This document shows, piece after piece, positions 11,501 through 22,902 of a stretch of 64,000 nt of DNA. Source of the stretch: Globisporangium splendens (Eukaryota > Oomycota > Peronosporomycetes > Pythiales > Pythiaceae). Both the position numbers and the translations under genes were made by a program. Location of the stretch: contig VFIW01000004.1 in NCBI GenBank assembly GCA_006386115.1, positions 992,001 through 1,056,000 on the forward strand, read 5' to 3'. Positions within the stretch are counted from its first letter, which is position 1; each line of letters begins with the position of its first letter. The notes beneath the pieces were generated by a model, which searched no databases, had not been told where the DNA came from, and saw only the letters and a list, made by a program, of their open reading frames with translations.

Positions 11501-12942
11501 GAAGTGCACTCTTCCTCGAACCTCAAGCCAGTCGTCTCAGTCTTTGAAGAGTGGACCACTCGGCTCACGGAGTACAACGAGGCGAGGCGACAAGTGCTGA
11601 ACCTGATCAAGGAGAAGCAAGAGGCTCAGCTCCACAAAGACGAAGCGAGTCGTCGTGTCAACGCACTCGAGATGCAAAAGCTGCGCCAGAGCCTCTCGTT
11701 GCGCGAAAGCATCTCGGATGTGTCCAAACCACTTTCGATCATCAACGAGAAGATGCAGGTGCAAACGCGGACGCAGGACGAACTCGAGCGGCTCAAAAAG
11801 TTGAAAGGTCGTGCTGAACGCAAAATGAAAGCACTGCGCAAGCAAGAAGAGCAGGATACGTTCTTGGACGGAAATGCACAGCAGGAGCTCGCGGGTCTCG
11901 AGAGGCTCGTTGAGGATCTGAATTCCCATATTGCATTCCAGGATGCCGAGCTGAGCAAGGCGCGCGAGGATCTCCAGTCGATCAAGATGCAATCGCAAGC
12001 GGAGGATGCATCACCCATCGACACATTGACTCATACGATCGCCGCCCAATTGCGACAAGCAGGAAGCAGTGACGACGCTACTGCGCTCGTGAAAAAAATG
12101 CTTGAGGAGACGCCTCGACTTCGTGGATGAGAGCACGAGCTGCTCGGCAAAGTGAGCGGGCTTCAGAGTGCGATCGACGAGCGCGAGACGGCGCTGCGGC
12201 AACTGGAAAGCGGGCTCGTTGCGGCGAGAAAAGAGTTTGACCGTCGACTCGAGCTCGAGCGACAGGAGCATCGACTCCTCACCCAGCAATTGCAGGACAA
12301 GATCGCTGCATTAACTGCTCAGCCCCAGCAATAACAACAACAGCAGCAACAGCTCGTGATGGCGAAGCCAAAGAGTGCGGATGGCAGCAATCTGAGGGAT
12401 GACTCGGAACCCACGACGACGACACGCGATGATGCCAAGTGGAAGAAACTGGTCGCGAGCTGCCAGAAGAAGAGCGAGTACATCGCCGACCTCGAGAAGC
12501 ACCTGGTGTTTTACAAATCCAAGGTCCAGCAGATGCAGGCGCAGTTGCAGCAGCTCATCCGCGACTCGAGCAAGAACTGCAACCAGCACTCCAGCGACGA
12601 TGACGACGAAGAGGGCAGGGATAATGGAAGTCGTGGAAGTGAAGGCGATGACAGCGACAGCAGTCGCCAACTGAGAAGACGCATTCAGCAACTGAAGGAA
12701 GCCAACGATGCGCTCATGAAGGACCTCGCGACCGCCAAGGTAGGCACAACTCAAGTTGCTGACAATTCTGCTTTGTTGACAGAGCTGGAATGATTGATGG
12801 AGTCTCCCTTGTGTACACTTGTTTGTGGAAACGGCAGGTCTATCTGCGTTCGTCCAAAGCGCGTTTATCCGCTGAAAACGCAGCGCAAGTCGTGCGCATC
12901 TCAAAGAGCGAACTGAGAGAGCTTCTCCATGCTGAGAAATAG
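8560..12942 (+). pseudogene. KIF27/KIF7-like kinesin-4, disabled by nonsense and P-loop changes
   Basis: Six exons can be followed in one continuous phase: 8560-8817, 8896-9066, 9147-9275, 9351-11090, 11165-12739, 12838-12942. The N-terminal motor retains [75 protein letters not shown] and YRDSKLTRLLQDSLGG, and a long coiled-coil tail follows. The motif order and wording match the KIF7/KIF27 branch of kinesin-4, linked to motile cilia. In-frame stops occur at 8749 (TAG), 8920 (TAG), 12128 (TGA) and 12332 (TAA, inside a CAA/CAG run), each followed by continued homology or the same coiled coil. The Walker A segment reads [13 protein letters not shown] where kinesins have AYGQTG(S/T)GKT, so two essential glycines are lost. 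Splice sites remain intact, which suggests recent decay. Confidence 0.88.
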
Positions 12943-13148
12943 TAGTCCGTTTCCAACAAAATACTTTGTTCAACACATTGCCTTTTTCAACCCAAAATCA
13001 TCAAAAAGCACTTTGTTTGCACCAAGTTGCAGTCATTGTACCATCTGACTCCTTATCATAAAAACACAGACAGCACTGCCTGACGCGTTTACCATGCTTA
13101 ATAACGCATTGAAACACAACTCGGCACTCATTTGATCAGCACAATTTA

Positions 13149-13565
13149 ACACGGAGCGGAAGGAGAGAGAGCGCGGCGGAAGGAAAGAGCGCTGCGGCTG
13201 GCGATGGGAGCTCGGCGCGCGCCGCAAAGAAAAAGCGCGTCCACGTGACGTCCAGCAAGCTGAGCACTGGCGCAGTCTGCGTTTACCAGGGCTGTAATAC
13301 AGACATGGCGTCTGGTTCTTTTAAGAACCATTTCACGCGTTTCCACATGAAGTCTGGGGAGCCATGGATCAAGGATTTCCGGAAATATGGGGTGGTAAAG
13401 GCGACACTCGACGCCTACAATCCCACCGCATATTTCCGATTGGACAGCCTGAGGGCTAAGCACGTTCAAGGGTTGATGAAGCACATCAAGGTCAAAGAGG
13501 AGGAAGAAGAAGACAAGAATAGATCAACTTGCATGTTGACATCATTTGCCATCAATGCCTTTTAA
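13149..13565 (+). pseudogene. BED/zinc-finger-like reading frame without a start codon
   Basis: An open frame with no in-frame ATG upstream of a basic AKKKRVHV segment. It contains a Cys/His arrangement CVYQGC..FKNHFTRFH resembling a BED or C2H2-type finger (C-x4-C-x10-H-x4-H spacing), then an acidic end (KVKEEEEEDKN). It could be a 3' exon of an unrecognised gene, or a remnant of a transposase or DNA-binding protein. No terminal inverted repeats were seen around it. The function is not known. Confidence 0.35.
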
Positions 13566-13650
13566 CGTCTTTTAACACATTTACATGAAGGGAGAATGTA
13601 ATTCTATTTAACTTATGATCTTCATACAGTTCAAGAATTCCTGAGTCTCA

Positions 13651-13821
13651 TTAACACTGAGAGAGTGAGGTGTTTCTAAGTTTTGACGGTGTGGCACCGA
13701 TATCATTGTCGAGTAGTGCTGCGACTTGGGACATAAGACTCTGATCATTTCCCCGCGATTCGTCGGTGAGTATCTTCGCATTCTTGGAGTTCATTGCCAT
13801 GTTGGCGAGAAGTTCAGCCAT
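13651..13821 (-). CDS. Small open reading frame, uncharacterised
   Basis: A 56-codon frame starting ATG at 13821 on the minus strand, with a Met/Asn-rich start (MAELLANMAMNSKN) and stop TAA. It lies in a gap otherwise without genes. The length is within chance expectation and no domain is visible, so this is a weak call. Confidence 0.15.
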   Translation of the reverse strand: MAELLANMAMNSKNAKILTDESRGNDQSLMSQVAALLDNDIGATPSKLRNTSLSQC

Positions 13822-14051
13822 TTTGTCATTTTAGACAAACATAAAAACACTCAAAAAAGCACATGATTGTGAGTGAAGAAAATCCAAGTTTTGCACCTTG
13901 GCTCTGTGACAGGTTGTTCTGTATTTGGAAACACGCACAATATTACTGGCTGCTGTTTTATTCCTCGGTTTTGTCTTCTATTGGGTCCCACGACCAAAAC
14001 TCACACACACAGCAAGTGGAAGTCGCCATTTCGTATCCATCCGCACTGGAA

Positions 14052-14982
14052 ATGGCGACAATGCCTGATGAGCTGCTGACGGAGTCGCTGGCGCCGCCGG
14101 CGCTCGAGAGCGAGCACGTGCACAGGGTCTACGACTCGATCGCGCCGCACTTCAGCCACACGCGCCACCACCCGTGGCCGCTCGTGACTGCGTTCCTGGC
14201 GGACGTGACGCCCGGCGCGCTTGTGGCCGACGTCGGCTGCGGCAACGGCAAGTACCTCGGCGGCAGTCCGCACGTGTGCATGATCGGCTCGGACCGGAGC
14301 ATCCCGCTGCTGCAGACGTGCACGCAGTCCGGCAAGTACGTGGCTATATATGCGTATATGTGCATATCTGGTGGTGTATTCCTCTGATTCATGTCTTTAT
14401 GCGCGTTGCAATGATCGTATGTGTCATTGCAGAGACTACAACCTCTTTGGCTGCGATGCGCTTAAAGTGCCGCTGCGCACGGGCGCCTTCGACGCCGCGA
14501 TCTCCATCGCCGTGCTGCACCACATCTCGACGCGCGCGCGCCGCATCGCACTCATCAGGTACCCAATACAGGCGGCAATTCCTCAATAGCCGATAGACTC
14601 GGAGTTTACATGTTAACTTTGTTTTTTTTTGCTGTGTTCTTATGCTATTTATCCTAGTGAACTCGCGCGGATTGTGAAAGTCGGCGGTCGCGTCTTCATC
14701 GTCGCGTGGGCGTTTGAGCAGGACGAGCGCTCCAAGCGCCAGTTTGACGAGCAGGACGTGATGGTCGAGTGGAAGCTCCAGAACAAGTACGTCGCGGAGC
14801 CGCTCGCGGCCCACGCCACGCAGGACGCCGACAAGAAGTGGGTCGTCTACCAGCGCTACTGCCACGTGTACAGAGAGGGCGAGCTCGAGGAGCTCGTGGC
14901 CTGCGTCCCGGGTCTGAAAGTGGTCGAGACGCAATACAGTCGATCGAACTGGTGTGTCACGGTCGAGCGCGTCGCGGAATAG
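14052..14982 (+). CDS. tRNA (uracil-5-)-methyltransferase, TRM9/ALKBH8 type
   Basis: Exons 14052-14335, 14433-14558 and 14658-14982 join in frame to give 244 residues, the size of yeast Trm9. This class I SAM-dependent enzyme completes mcm5U at the wobble position of tRNA, together with Trm112. Visible motifs are the N-terminal HVHRVYDSIAPHFSHTRHHPWP block, motif I VADVGCGNGKYL, the acidic GSDRS, the post-I GCDALKVPLRTGAFDAAISIAVLHH segment and the C-terminal NWCVTVERV. All donor and acceptor sites are GT-AG and the catalytic core is complete. The ATG at 14052 was chosen as nearest to the conserved block; the one at 14061 is also possible. Confidence 0.9.
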
Positions 14983-15140
14983 AGACTACGACCAATTTTG
15001 TATTATTTCGAATAGAGTGTGTGTGAGAGAGGGATCGCCGCAATGCTTTAGGTTTGTGCTGTTGTTGGTTCTTTCAGCATTCGTGTTCTTTAAATATAGG
15101 CAGGCGAACACAAGAACGCGCCACAGGCACTGGTAGAGAA

Positions 15141-17640
15141 ATGGATGGAGAGCCACCAAGTGCCGCTCATCCTGCGCAACAGAAAGGGGATGCCGACGTA
15201 GAGCGGCAGCACCTGGAAGCAAACGCAAGTGGTGAGGATGAAGGCAACGAGAGCGATGACGCAGAAGACGATGGGTACGACAGCGACACGCAGGTTGTTC
15301 GCATCGCCGACAGCACAGCCGGCTTTGCCAGGTAATTCGTATAACTTCGCACTACGCTAGGCAACCTCAATCGTTTTTTCAATGTGTGAAATACTTACAC
15401 TTGTATCCATGTACCTAGACGCTGCATTGCCTCGGGGGAGTGCGTCAAAGCGCTCGTCGTGCTACAGCAGGTCGTCGAGATGACCGAGTCCCCGTCTAGT
15501 GCGTACACGCGAACGGTGCTCTTGCTCGCGCAGATCTTGCAGATGACCCGGCATTTCCCTGCGAGCATCGCGTGCATGCTGGTGAGTAATAAAGCAAAGA
15601 GCCTTAGACTTATTGGTCACTAACTGACTAACTATCGTTCACCACACACACAGGGCATCTACACGGCAATGCCAGCGCCGTACACGACCCAGGACGGGAT
15701 ACTTCTTATTGTACGTGGCACCCTGCACATCAGGTGTTCAAGTGTGTGCTTTCCAGACTGATCAACTCTGTGTATGAATGTCCAGGCACGTCTCTATGAG
15801 CTCAGTGACGAGCCGGCATTAGCAGTGTTCTGGTAGAAGAAATGCCGTCAGGTAGGAACCAGTGACGTATTGGAACGCGTCGCAGCTCACAGCTTTGAGC
15901 AGCAGGACTACGTGTATACGCTGGACGCGCACGCCGAATTATTTCGATGCTGCGAGGCGCTTGAGTCACATTTCTCGACCATGTTCCTGTATCGTTACCT
16001 GTTTTGCGCACTGCAAGTGAGACCCACAACTTCAACTGATCATCCTCTGGATCGCCAGCGACTCGCGTGGCGGCTGGCGCAGATCTACTGCAAGGGTCAA
16101 GGGCACGAGGAAACGCACTTCAGTGGCGTGGCGTATTACAGGCTTCGTTCGCTGTACTTTGAATCGTTTCGGTCGATTTATGACGCTGTATTTGCGTGGG
16201 AGGACGTGCCGACGCGCGCGATCGCGCAATGGTGGACACGTTTCCGTCGGCTGCAACAAGAAAAGGAGGAGCCTCAGCAAGATGCGACTCGAGAAACAGC
16301 CTCGACCTCGTCACTTCCATCACCAACACCATCAAGAAGATCCAAGAAGAAGCCGAAAGCGTTACCGAAGAATCGTAACGCAGCAACGGCAGCACAGTTT
16401 CACGACCAAACGCTGCGAGTGCAGAGTCGATTCGATCATCGCACGGAAAACCTCAGACTTTGACTCGGATGCCAGACCCTTTGGCTTCATCCTTTCCACA
16501 AGATCGACAAGCGTCTCCAAAAACGGGCTCTCCGAAAGGAAGGATTGTTTCGAGAACCAAGCGAGGGACAATACGGGTCAGGCAGAAGGAGCATACAGAT
16601 ATGCAGTGTAATCCTACGCATGCGAGCCCAGCAGCAATAGCAAGTTCCAATCAGACCGAAGCAAACGAGGTCTCCTCGCAGCATCCACCAATATCAGCAC
16701 GTCACCAAACTCCCGCAATGCCTCATGACAAGTTCAAAAAGGGCAGCCGATCGCAAGGCACGCACTTTGAGAATTCGCCAACGAAGCGGAAGTTGAGTGC
16801 TGTAAGGTCGGTGCGTTTTTTGTGATAAACTGCCTTACTCGGTTGAAGGTGACTCATCTGTTCATGGCTTTCTTGTTCTTGCAATGCTCGCAGGCATTTA
16901 CGCAGCACTGTCATCAATGATGGCTTTCCTGCGATCTCAACGCCACGAGACGAGCGCGTTGACGCTGCTACTTATGTTGGTGTCAGTGAGGATCGGGCGA
17001 ATGCTGAAGTTTCGCACAAACACAGCTCGTTGCTGGACGTGTACACAACCCCTCAACCATGCACGCAGGAGTTCATGGAATCCGCCGGTCGACTTCCAGG
17101 CTTCGCCGACTTTGACATACACGAACTGGAGGAGTACGTCCGCGTGGTGCATTACCGGACGCGTGTGCTTATTCACAAACATGTGGATGTCCAGCACTTG
17201 GACACCGAGCGCGTGAAGCCGCCATGGCTGCTCGCCTTGGAGAAAACCATTGCGTTGGTGCGAGATCTTGGCATGCAACCTTCCTCTCCAGAAACGACGA
17301 CATCAACTGCACCGGCAGGAGGAGGTGCAATGCACTTGACCCACATCCATTCCCGCGTGCTGTTTCAGTTGGCAGCGATCCTCAAAGCGTATAGGCAGGA
17401 CTTTGACGACACGAGCTTCACGCGTCAGTTGGCGTCTCTCCACAACAAGCTTGGCATATGGAAGTACGGCCAGATCCCCACGCTTCTCACCGCTCTGAAC
17501 GCGACAAGGAGATCGGGATCCACGAAGAAAAACAGCGCAACCTCGAGTTTTACCACGTCCACGAAGGACGGCACAATATGAAAAACAAGAGTTGTAGCAA
17601 TGCCAAACGCTTGTATATGAAGCTGATTGTTCTTTGTTGA
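15141..17640 (+). pseudogene. Helical-repeat (TPR-like) protein gene with stop and frameshifts
   Basis: Exons 15141-15331, 15419-15581, 15654-15710, 15786-16806 and 16894 onward can be joined. The protein begins acidic, then has helix pairs of TPR type (KALVVLQQVVEM, LLLAQILQMTRHFPAS, ARLYELSDEPALAVF, DYVYTLDAHAELFRCCEAL), a basic low-complexity middle and a conserved-looking C-terminus. Lesions are a TAG at 15834 after ..ALAVFW, a change from one open frame to another between about 16376 and 16440, and a further shift near 17497, where losing one G from a GG pair would explain the switch to ERDKEIGIHEEKQRN. The family is not recognised; a flagellar or trafficking TPR protein is possible. Three separate lesions make a working gene unlikely. 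Confidence 0.6.
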
Positions 17641-17671
17641 GTGGGCTGAGTTGTAAATTGTTGTCTTATGT

Positions 17672-19245
17672 CTATTGCTCCTGGCTACGTTCCTTTTCGC
17701 ACGCTGCTACTGCCTCATCTCTATCCTGTGTTTTCGCTCTCTTTGCCACTGTTGGGTCTTCGTTTCCCGCCTCCTCGTTCCCATCGAGGTCGTCGCCTTG
17801 TGCCTCTACTTGCGCACGGCGTTGCTTTCGATAAATCACCTGTGGATCTTTCTCGAGTTCAATGCGCTTGAGGTGGAACTTGTGGCCTTTGGACTTCAAG
17901 TGGGCGTCCCACTGCTTCGTGCCCGTGAACTTGCGTCCACCGCAGATTTCGCAGATCGTTTCTCTATACTTGTCGTCGAGCGAGAGCTCCTTGGCGTCAG
18001 GTTGCATCTCCTGGACAGACTGGAACTTTGACACAATCGCGCGGTTCCCGAGAAAGTCCTGCGCGATTTGAACAGAAGGTTCCTTCACGAGTGTCTCCCA
18101 CTGCGAGACGTCGCTGCTGTCCACCTGGTAGACGGGGATGTTGCGCGTCACGAACCGATTGCGAATCCACGAAAGCTGACGTCGTGCGTACTGCCGCGTC
18201 GCGACGTTCAACTGCTCGACACACTCATCAAAGATGCGTCGCAGCCGCTGATGTGTGTCTTCTTCAGTGTCTGCTTCCTCTGGGCTTGCTTCAATCGCTT
18301 CTAAAGCGTCAAAGTAAGGCTGGAACTCCTTGTAGCCGATCGCCTGGAGGATGCCGACCGAGTTGTCTGGTTCACTATCATCGTCGTCATTAGCATCACC
18401 TTTCGGATGCAACCGCGGCGGATTCGCCTTCACATGCGCGCGCAGAGTCTTGATTTCATCCGCAAGTCCCGTCGCGATCATCGTGTCGACGCGCTTGGCG
18501 AGTCGGTCTGCGAGCGTGCTCTTGTCGGCGCAGTGCACCCAGAACGCGCACGCATCAAAGTATTTCTCCACGTTGCGCTTCTCGCTCTCCTGCCGCGCGA
18601 TATGCTCGCTGTGTGGGATCCCAGTCTGACGGAATACCTCGAGGCTGCGCTGCACTTTGCGCACATTGTTGACATGCAGTCGTGCCGCCATGACCGGGTC
18701 CACGGCGCGAAGCGCTTCGTACAGTTGCGCAGGCGTCTGCTCCTCGTCATTCGTCTCGTTTGCAGCAGAAACACCTTGTCCGGCATTGCCATCGCCGTGG
18801 TCATTAACAGTAGCGACGTCGTCGAGAAGCTGCGACTTCCACAGGATCGACTGCGTGTAGTACATGGTGCCGCCGACGATGATCGGCACTTTGCCGCGCG
18901 CCAGCACGTCCTCGATCGTCGAGAGCGCGAGCTGCTTGAACGCGAGCACGTCACAGCGGCCCGATGGATCCACGACGTCGAATAGGTGGTGCGGGATGCC
19001 CTCCTTCTCTGATTCGGTGATCTTGGCCGTCGCGATGTTCAGGCCGCGGTACATCTGCAGACACACAAGCCATTCATTTGTTAGTGCTACGGCGGACGAG
19101 AATGCCGCGCTGGACGCGCATTACGTACCTGCATGGCGTCCGAGTTGATAATCTCGCCGCCAACAGCCTTGGCCAAGTCGATCGAGAGCTTCGTCTTGCC
19201 GGCGCCCGTCGTGCCGATCACCACGAGCACCTTGTGCAGCGCCAT
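17672..19245 (-). CDS. TRIT1: tRNA dimethylallyltransferase (isopentenyltransferase)
   Basis: Minus-strand exons 19245-19129 and 19054-17672 (phase-0 intron) give 499 residues. The enzyme adds dimethylallyl to A37 of tRNAs reading UNN codons (i6A). Visible features are the P-loop GTTGAGKTKL near residue 11, the substrate-contacting DAMQMYRGLNIATAK, HHLFDVVDP, the GGTMYYTQSILW motif, ARQYARRQLSWIRNR and a C-terminal matrin-type C2H2 zinc finger (CEICGG..W..H..SKGHK), which is typical of eukaryotic TRIT1/Mod5. All catalytic segments are present. It lies 129 nt downstream of the RPP38-like gene on the same strand, and the TRM9-like gene is nearby. Confidence 0.93.
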
Positions 19246-19374
19246 TTTGACTGCTGGAAAGGGGTACGCAAAAATGCCAAAAAGGACAAGGAAATCGTGT
19301 GGTCCACATGGCTCACATGACCCTTGATTGGCTTTGAAACGTCACGCAATGACATGGAAGGAATGCGCTGTCTG

Positions 19375-20049
19375 TTATGCTCTTAGGCTGTGGTTCTTCT
19401 TGCTGGCTTTGGCTATTAAGAACTCACTGATGCTATCTAACTGGCGTCGCTCCGTCTCGGAAAGCGCTGGCGCTGTGTCTACTTCATCTTGCTCCTGCTG
19501 GGTCGTTACATCGGCTTCATTCGCGGCATTTGCGCTATCAGTCGGCAGCCTCTTAACGCCCATGACGACGACGCTGTTGACGCGGAACATCTTGCCGAAC
19601 GTCTTGGACGACAGGTGCAGCACGCAGATCGGCACCTTGTGCAGGCGGCAGAGCATCGGGATGTGCGCGAACACGAGCGACTCGGGGTTGTTGGCGAACA
19701 CGACGACGCGCAGCTCGCCGCGCGCGATCGTCCGCGCCACCTGGTTCACGCCACGGACAATATAAGACTGAAATGGCGATGTCTTTGCAGACGCTGCTTG
19801 TTCTTTTGTCTTGGACGCTTTTGTCTGTGGAGATGGCAACACGTCGACGATCTCCTTCTGGATGCGGTCGAGCACGATGTCGCGATCTTCCTTCGTGAGT
19901 TCCTGGAACTGCGCGTGCGCGGTCCACGGCCGCTCGATCAGCGCATTCGGCGCCTTCTTCTTGCTTTTGTTGGTGCTACCGCCTGGGGCGTTCGAAGGCA
20001 GCGACGCCCGCTTGAACTGCACGGCGACGCAGCCTCCTTTCTTCTTCAT
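19375..20049 (-). CDS. RNase P/MRP subunit RPP38-like (L7Ae family)
   Basis: A single exon of 224 residues. The central ~100 residues have the L7Ae/L30e kink-turn-binding fold pattern: SYIVRGVNQVARTIARGELR, VVVFANNPESLVFAHIPMLC, then VPICVLHLSS and a hydrophobic strand (FRVNSVVVMGV). The long basic N-terminus and the non-ribosomal ending match RPP38/Pop3 better than ribosomal L7Ae or NHP2. RPP38 helps RNase P and RNase MRP mature pre-tRNA and pre-rRNA. Its position next to TRIT1 and near TRM9 fits a tRNA-processing role, though linkage is weak evidence in eukaryotes. Confidence 0.7.
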   Translation of the reverse strand: MKKKGGCVAVQFKRASLPSNAPGGSTNKSKKKAPNALIERPWTAHAQFQELTKEDRDIVLDRIQKEIVDVLPSPQTKASKTKEQAASAKTSPFQSYIVRGVNQVARTIARGELRVVVFANNPESLVFAHIPMLCRLHKVPICVLHLSSKTFGKMFRVNSVVVMGVKRLPTDSANAANEADVTTQQEQDEVDTAPALSETERRQLDSISEFLIAKASKKNHSLRA

Positions 20050-20694
20050 TGCTGTTGGCGATGCCGATGGACAAAATGGAGCTGTCTGTTGCTAGCGCCA
20101 CAGTTCATTCGTCGACAAGCAACCTTCAGAACACATCCATAGACTCACTCGTTATAAAACCTCACGTCACTGTTGCTTTAATCCGAGGTTTTATATATTT
20201 GTCTCCTCTCTCTCTCCCCAGTTTCCCTGTCTAATTCTATACGATGGTTTGTCAGAGCGTAATCCCTCTCAAATTGAATTTGTTGTGACCCAATTTTCTC
20301 TTAGTTCAGACCACTCTCCATGTAGTCAGCACTGAACTTTAAATAACCTTCTATAATTCACATCAATGGCATGGTCAGTAAAAGTCCTGAATTTTGTGTT
20401 GCCACCAAGAAAACAAAGTAGTTGCCTACTTTTAACTTATGATACTATTGTGATAGTTGATCATGTGTTGCGATTGACTACACAGAGGAGTGGCCGGTAT
20501 ATTAATATCAATCTGCACATCTGACTGAATTCTGCACATTTTGGCACTCGAGCACTGTCAAGCGGAAAGAAAGTGCCACGCAAGCACCAGCACGCTAAAG
20601 CGCTTTCTTCCTTCCTGTTCCCCGTGCAGAGAGGCACATTAAAGAGAAGAGAAGGAGAGGTTCGTACATATACACAGGCTCATATACAGACAGA
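20050..20694. other. AT-rich intergenic region
   Basis: About 645 nt between two divergent genes. It is AT-richer than its surroundings and holds no supported gene, repeat or RNA. It presumably contains both promoters. Confidence 0.5.
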
Positions 20695-22288
20695 ATGGGT
20701 CGGTTCCTGGGAGGCCCGCCATCCGACAGCAGCGAGGGCTCGCGACGCGGCCGCCGGTACGAGGCGCTGCCGGGCGACAACGACGACGACCACCACGAGG
20801 ACCGCGAGAGTCTCGGGACGGAGACCGTGTCGCCCATGGCACTGGCTGCTACTGCGGTGTCTCCGTCGCGATCTCCAGCGACTGCGGTGACGTCCCCGAC
20901 GGCGGCTGCAGCGAGACGAAACGAAGAAGCGAGAGCAGGAGCAGTGGATGCAAGCGCGACGACGACTACGGAGCACCAGCAGGCGTCGCCGCGTCCAGAG
21001 CAGCAGAACGTGACGCAAAAGACAGAGGCGAAGGAGAAGAGCGATAACCAAGACGATGTCGTGGCGATTACAATTAACGGTGCGTTTGTCGTGTACAATG
21101 CTTCTTGAGTACCAGTCAACCCATGCTAATAACCGTCGCTTATATGTCTTTGTATCTTGTACAGACAGCAGCAGCAGCACGGCCCAGAAAGGGGAAACAC
21201 CGGAGAGCAGTGGAGGCGACCAAGAGCAGCAACTACAGCAACAACGAGAGGATCTGGGTCCGGATGCGATCCAAGTGCGGATTTTGGACCTCAACGGCAA
21301 GTTCTTCAACATCCCATGCCGCTTGGACTGGCAGGTGTCGCTCGTGAAGCAGAAGGTCCTGGAGTGCACGGAGGTACCGATCACAGCGCAGCGACTCATC
21401 TACCGTGGCCGCGTGCTGGAGGATGCCTCGGTTCTTGCGGACTACAAAGTGGAAGACGGTCACACGATCCACTTGTTTGTGCGCATGAATCAAACCCCAG
21501 ACCCAGAGACCCTCAATGCGGATGCAGCAACGAGTGGCGCTTCAGGGAGCCATGGAAGCCGACTGGAAGACGGGACGCAGATGACAATCGTACACATCTC
21601 GAATGACATTATCTCGTCGGCTGTGTTCCCATCGGACTCGGCGCGGCGCGTGGACCCGTTGATGCTCGACTCGCCGTTGGGAAATTGTGCGCGTCGCGTG
21701 AAACTGTGGAGTTCGTTTCTACTGATTATCTACACGATGAAAGTAATGGGCCAATTCGCGCTGCTCGCAAATGATCAGCAAGCGCGGAGCCAGCAAAGCA
21801 CAGCCGAAGGACAAGCTGCAGCCGACCGAGAGGATCAGCGAGAGCGCATGTACGACTACCCTCAGTACTACAACCAGGACCCAGTCGCCGGGGTCGTCGA
21901 GCTGATGATCCACGCGTTTGGCGTTTACGTTGGCGGTGTCGGGTTCAAGGCTGCGCACGATACCGACATTCGGCCGATCCGGTTTTTCTGCCGCGGTGTC
22001 TTGTGGCTCGCGATCTTGACGATCGCCGAGCAAATCTACATCACGATCCAGATCAACAACTCGGACATCCCGAACGAACGGATCCAGTTTGCGTATGGAG
22101 CCCAGGCGCCATCGAAAGACGACATCGTGTCAGCGAACATTTTCCAGACGATCATGCTCGTGATCATGTGGGTAATCGCGATTCGGCACGCGTATTGGCA
22201 TCAGGAGGAAGTGAACGCGTACAACCAGTCGTTCGCCGCCGCTGCGATGAATGCGGTTCCCCCCGTTCATCTCCCTGAAGTTGTCTAA
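20695..22288 (+). CDS. Ubiquitin-like multi-pass membrane protein
   Basis: Exons 20695-21079 and 21165-22288 (phase-1 intron) give 502 residues. A low-complexity, acidic and Ala/Thr-rich N-terminus is followed by a ubiquitin-like domain at about residues 155-230 (DWQVSLVKQKVLE, AQRLIYRGRVLEDASVLADY, VEDGHTIHLFVRM). The C-terminal half holds about four hydrophobic segments: LWSSFLLIIYTMKVMG, VVELMIHAFGVYVGGVGF, GVLWLAILTIAEQIYITI and TIMLVIMWVIAI. This layout (Ubl followed by membrane helices) recalls TMUB/HERP or Dsc-type ER-associated degradation factors, but no specific orthologue is assigned. An ER-membrane role in protein quality control is an inference. Confidence 0.75.
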
Positions 22289-22902
22289 CTTTTCTAGCCT
22301 TGCTCTTGTATCAGCCGATAAGCCCAAGTCAAGCGGATTTGTCAAAGAAACAACGAAGCAAGAGCGGAAGAAAGAGAGAACAGTCGGCTTTCCCTCGAGT
22401 CCTTTCCGCATCCCCCAACAAGACCAACCTGTAGATTTATAGCCAGTGAGTACGCATGTGTATATGTTTTATCGCTCATTCCTTCTCCATTGATTCTGGT
22501 GATGTAAAACAAAATTGTGCTCCTTTAATCAAAATGAATTTCCAAGAACGCGTGACTTTCTCCAAGGTTCCAAGGTGGGCTCGACACATCATATTGGCAT
22601 TGTGATCACAGAAGCAGAAGTTTCGACATTCAAGAAAGTATCCGAAAGCACTCTTGAAGACCAACTATTTCGAGATCGGCATCCCCAGTAACATCTCAAC
22701 AGCAGTTTTCGTTTTCGGCAAGCGTAACCTCTCCATGGTCAAGAGATCGGCGCACTTTGCAACCGCCAGATACAAGAGTACCAGCCAGCACTACCAGCTT
22801 CATCCAAGCAAGTGAGAAGGAAAAGAAGAACACGAGAGAGCGGAAAAGCAAACCCCAGGATGGAGCGAAACCTAGTCTGAAGGATTCCTACAACGGGCAC
22901 TC
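22289..22902. other. Intergenic gap
   Basis: About 610 nt between two plus-strand genes. Short open frames only and no recognisable motif; it should contain the promoter of the TBC1D23-like gene. Confidence 0.45.
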
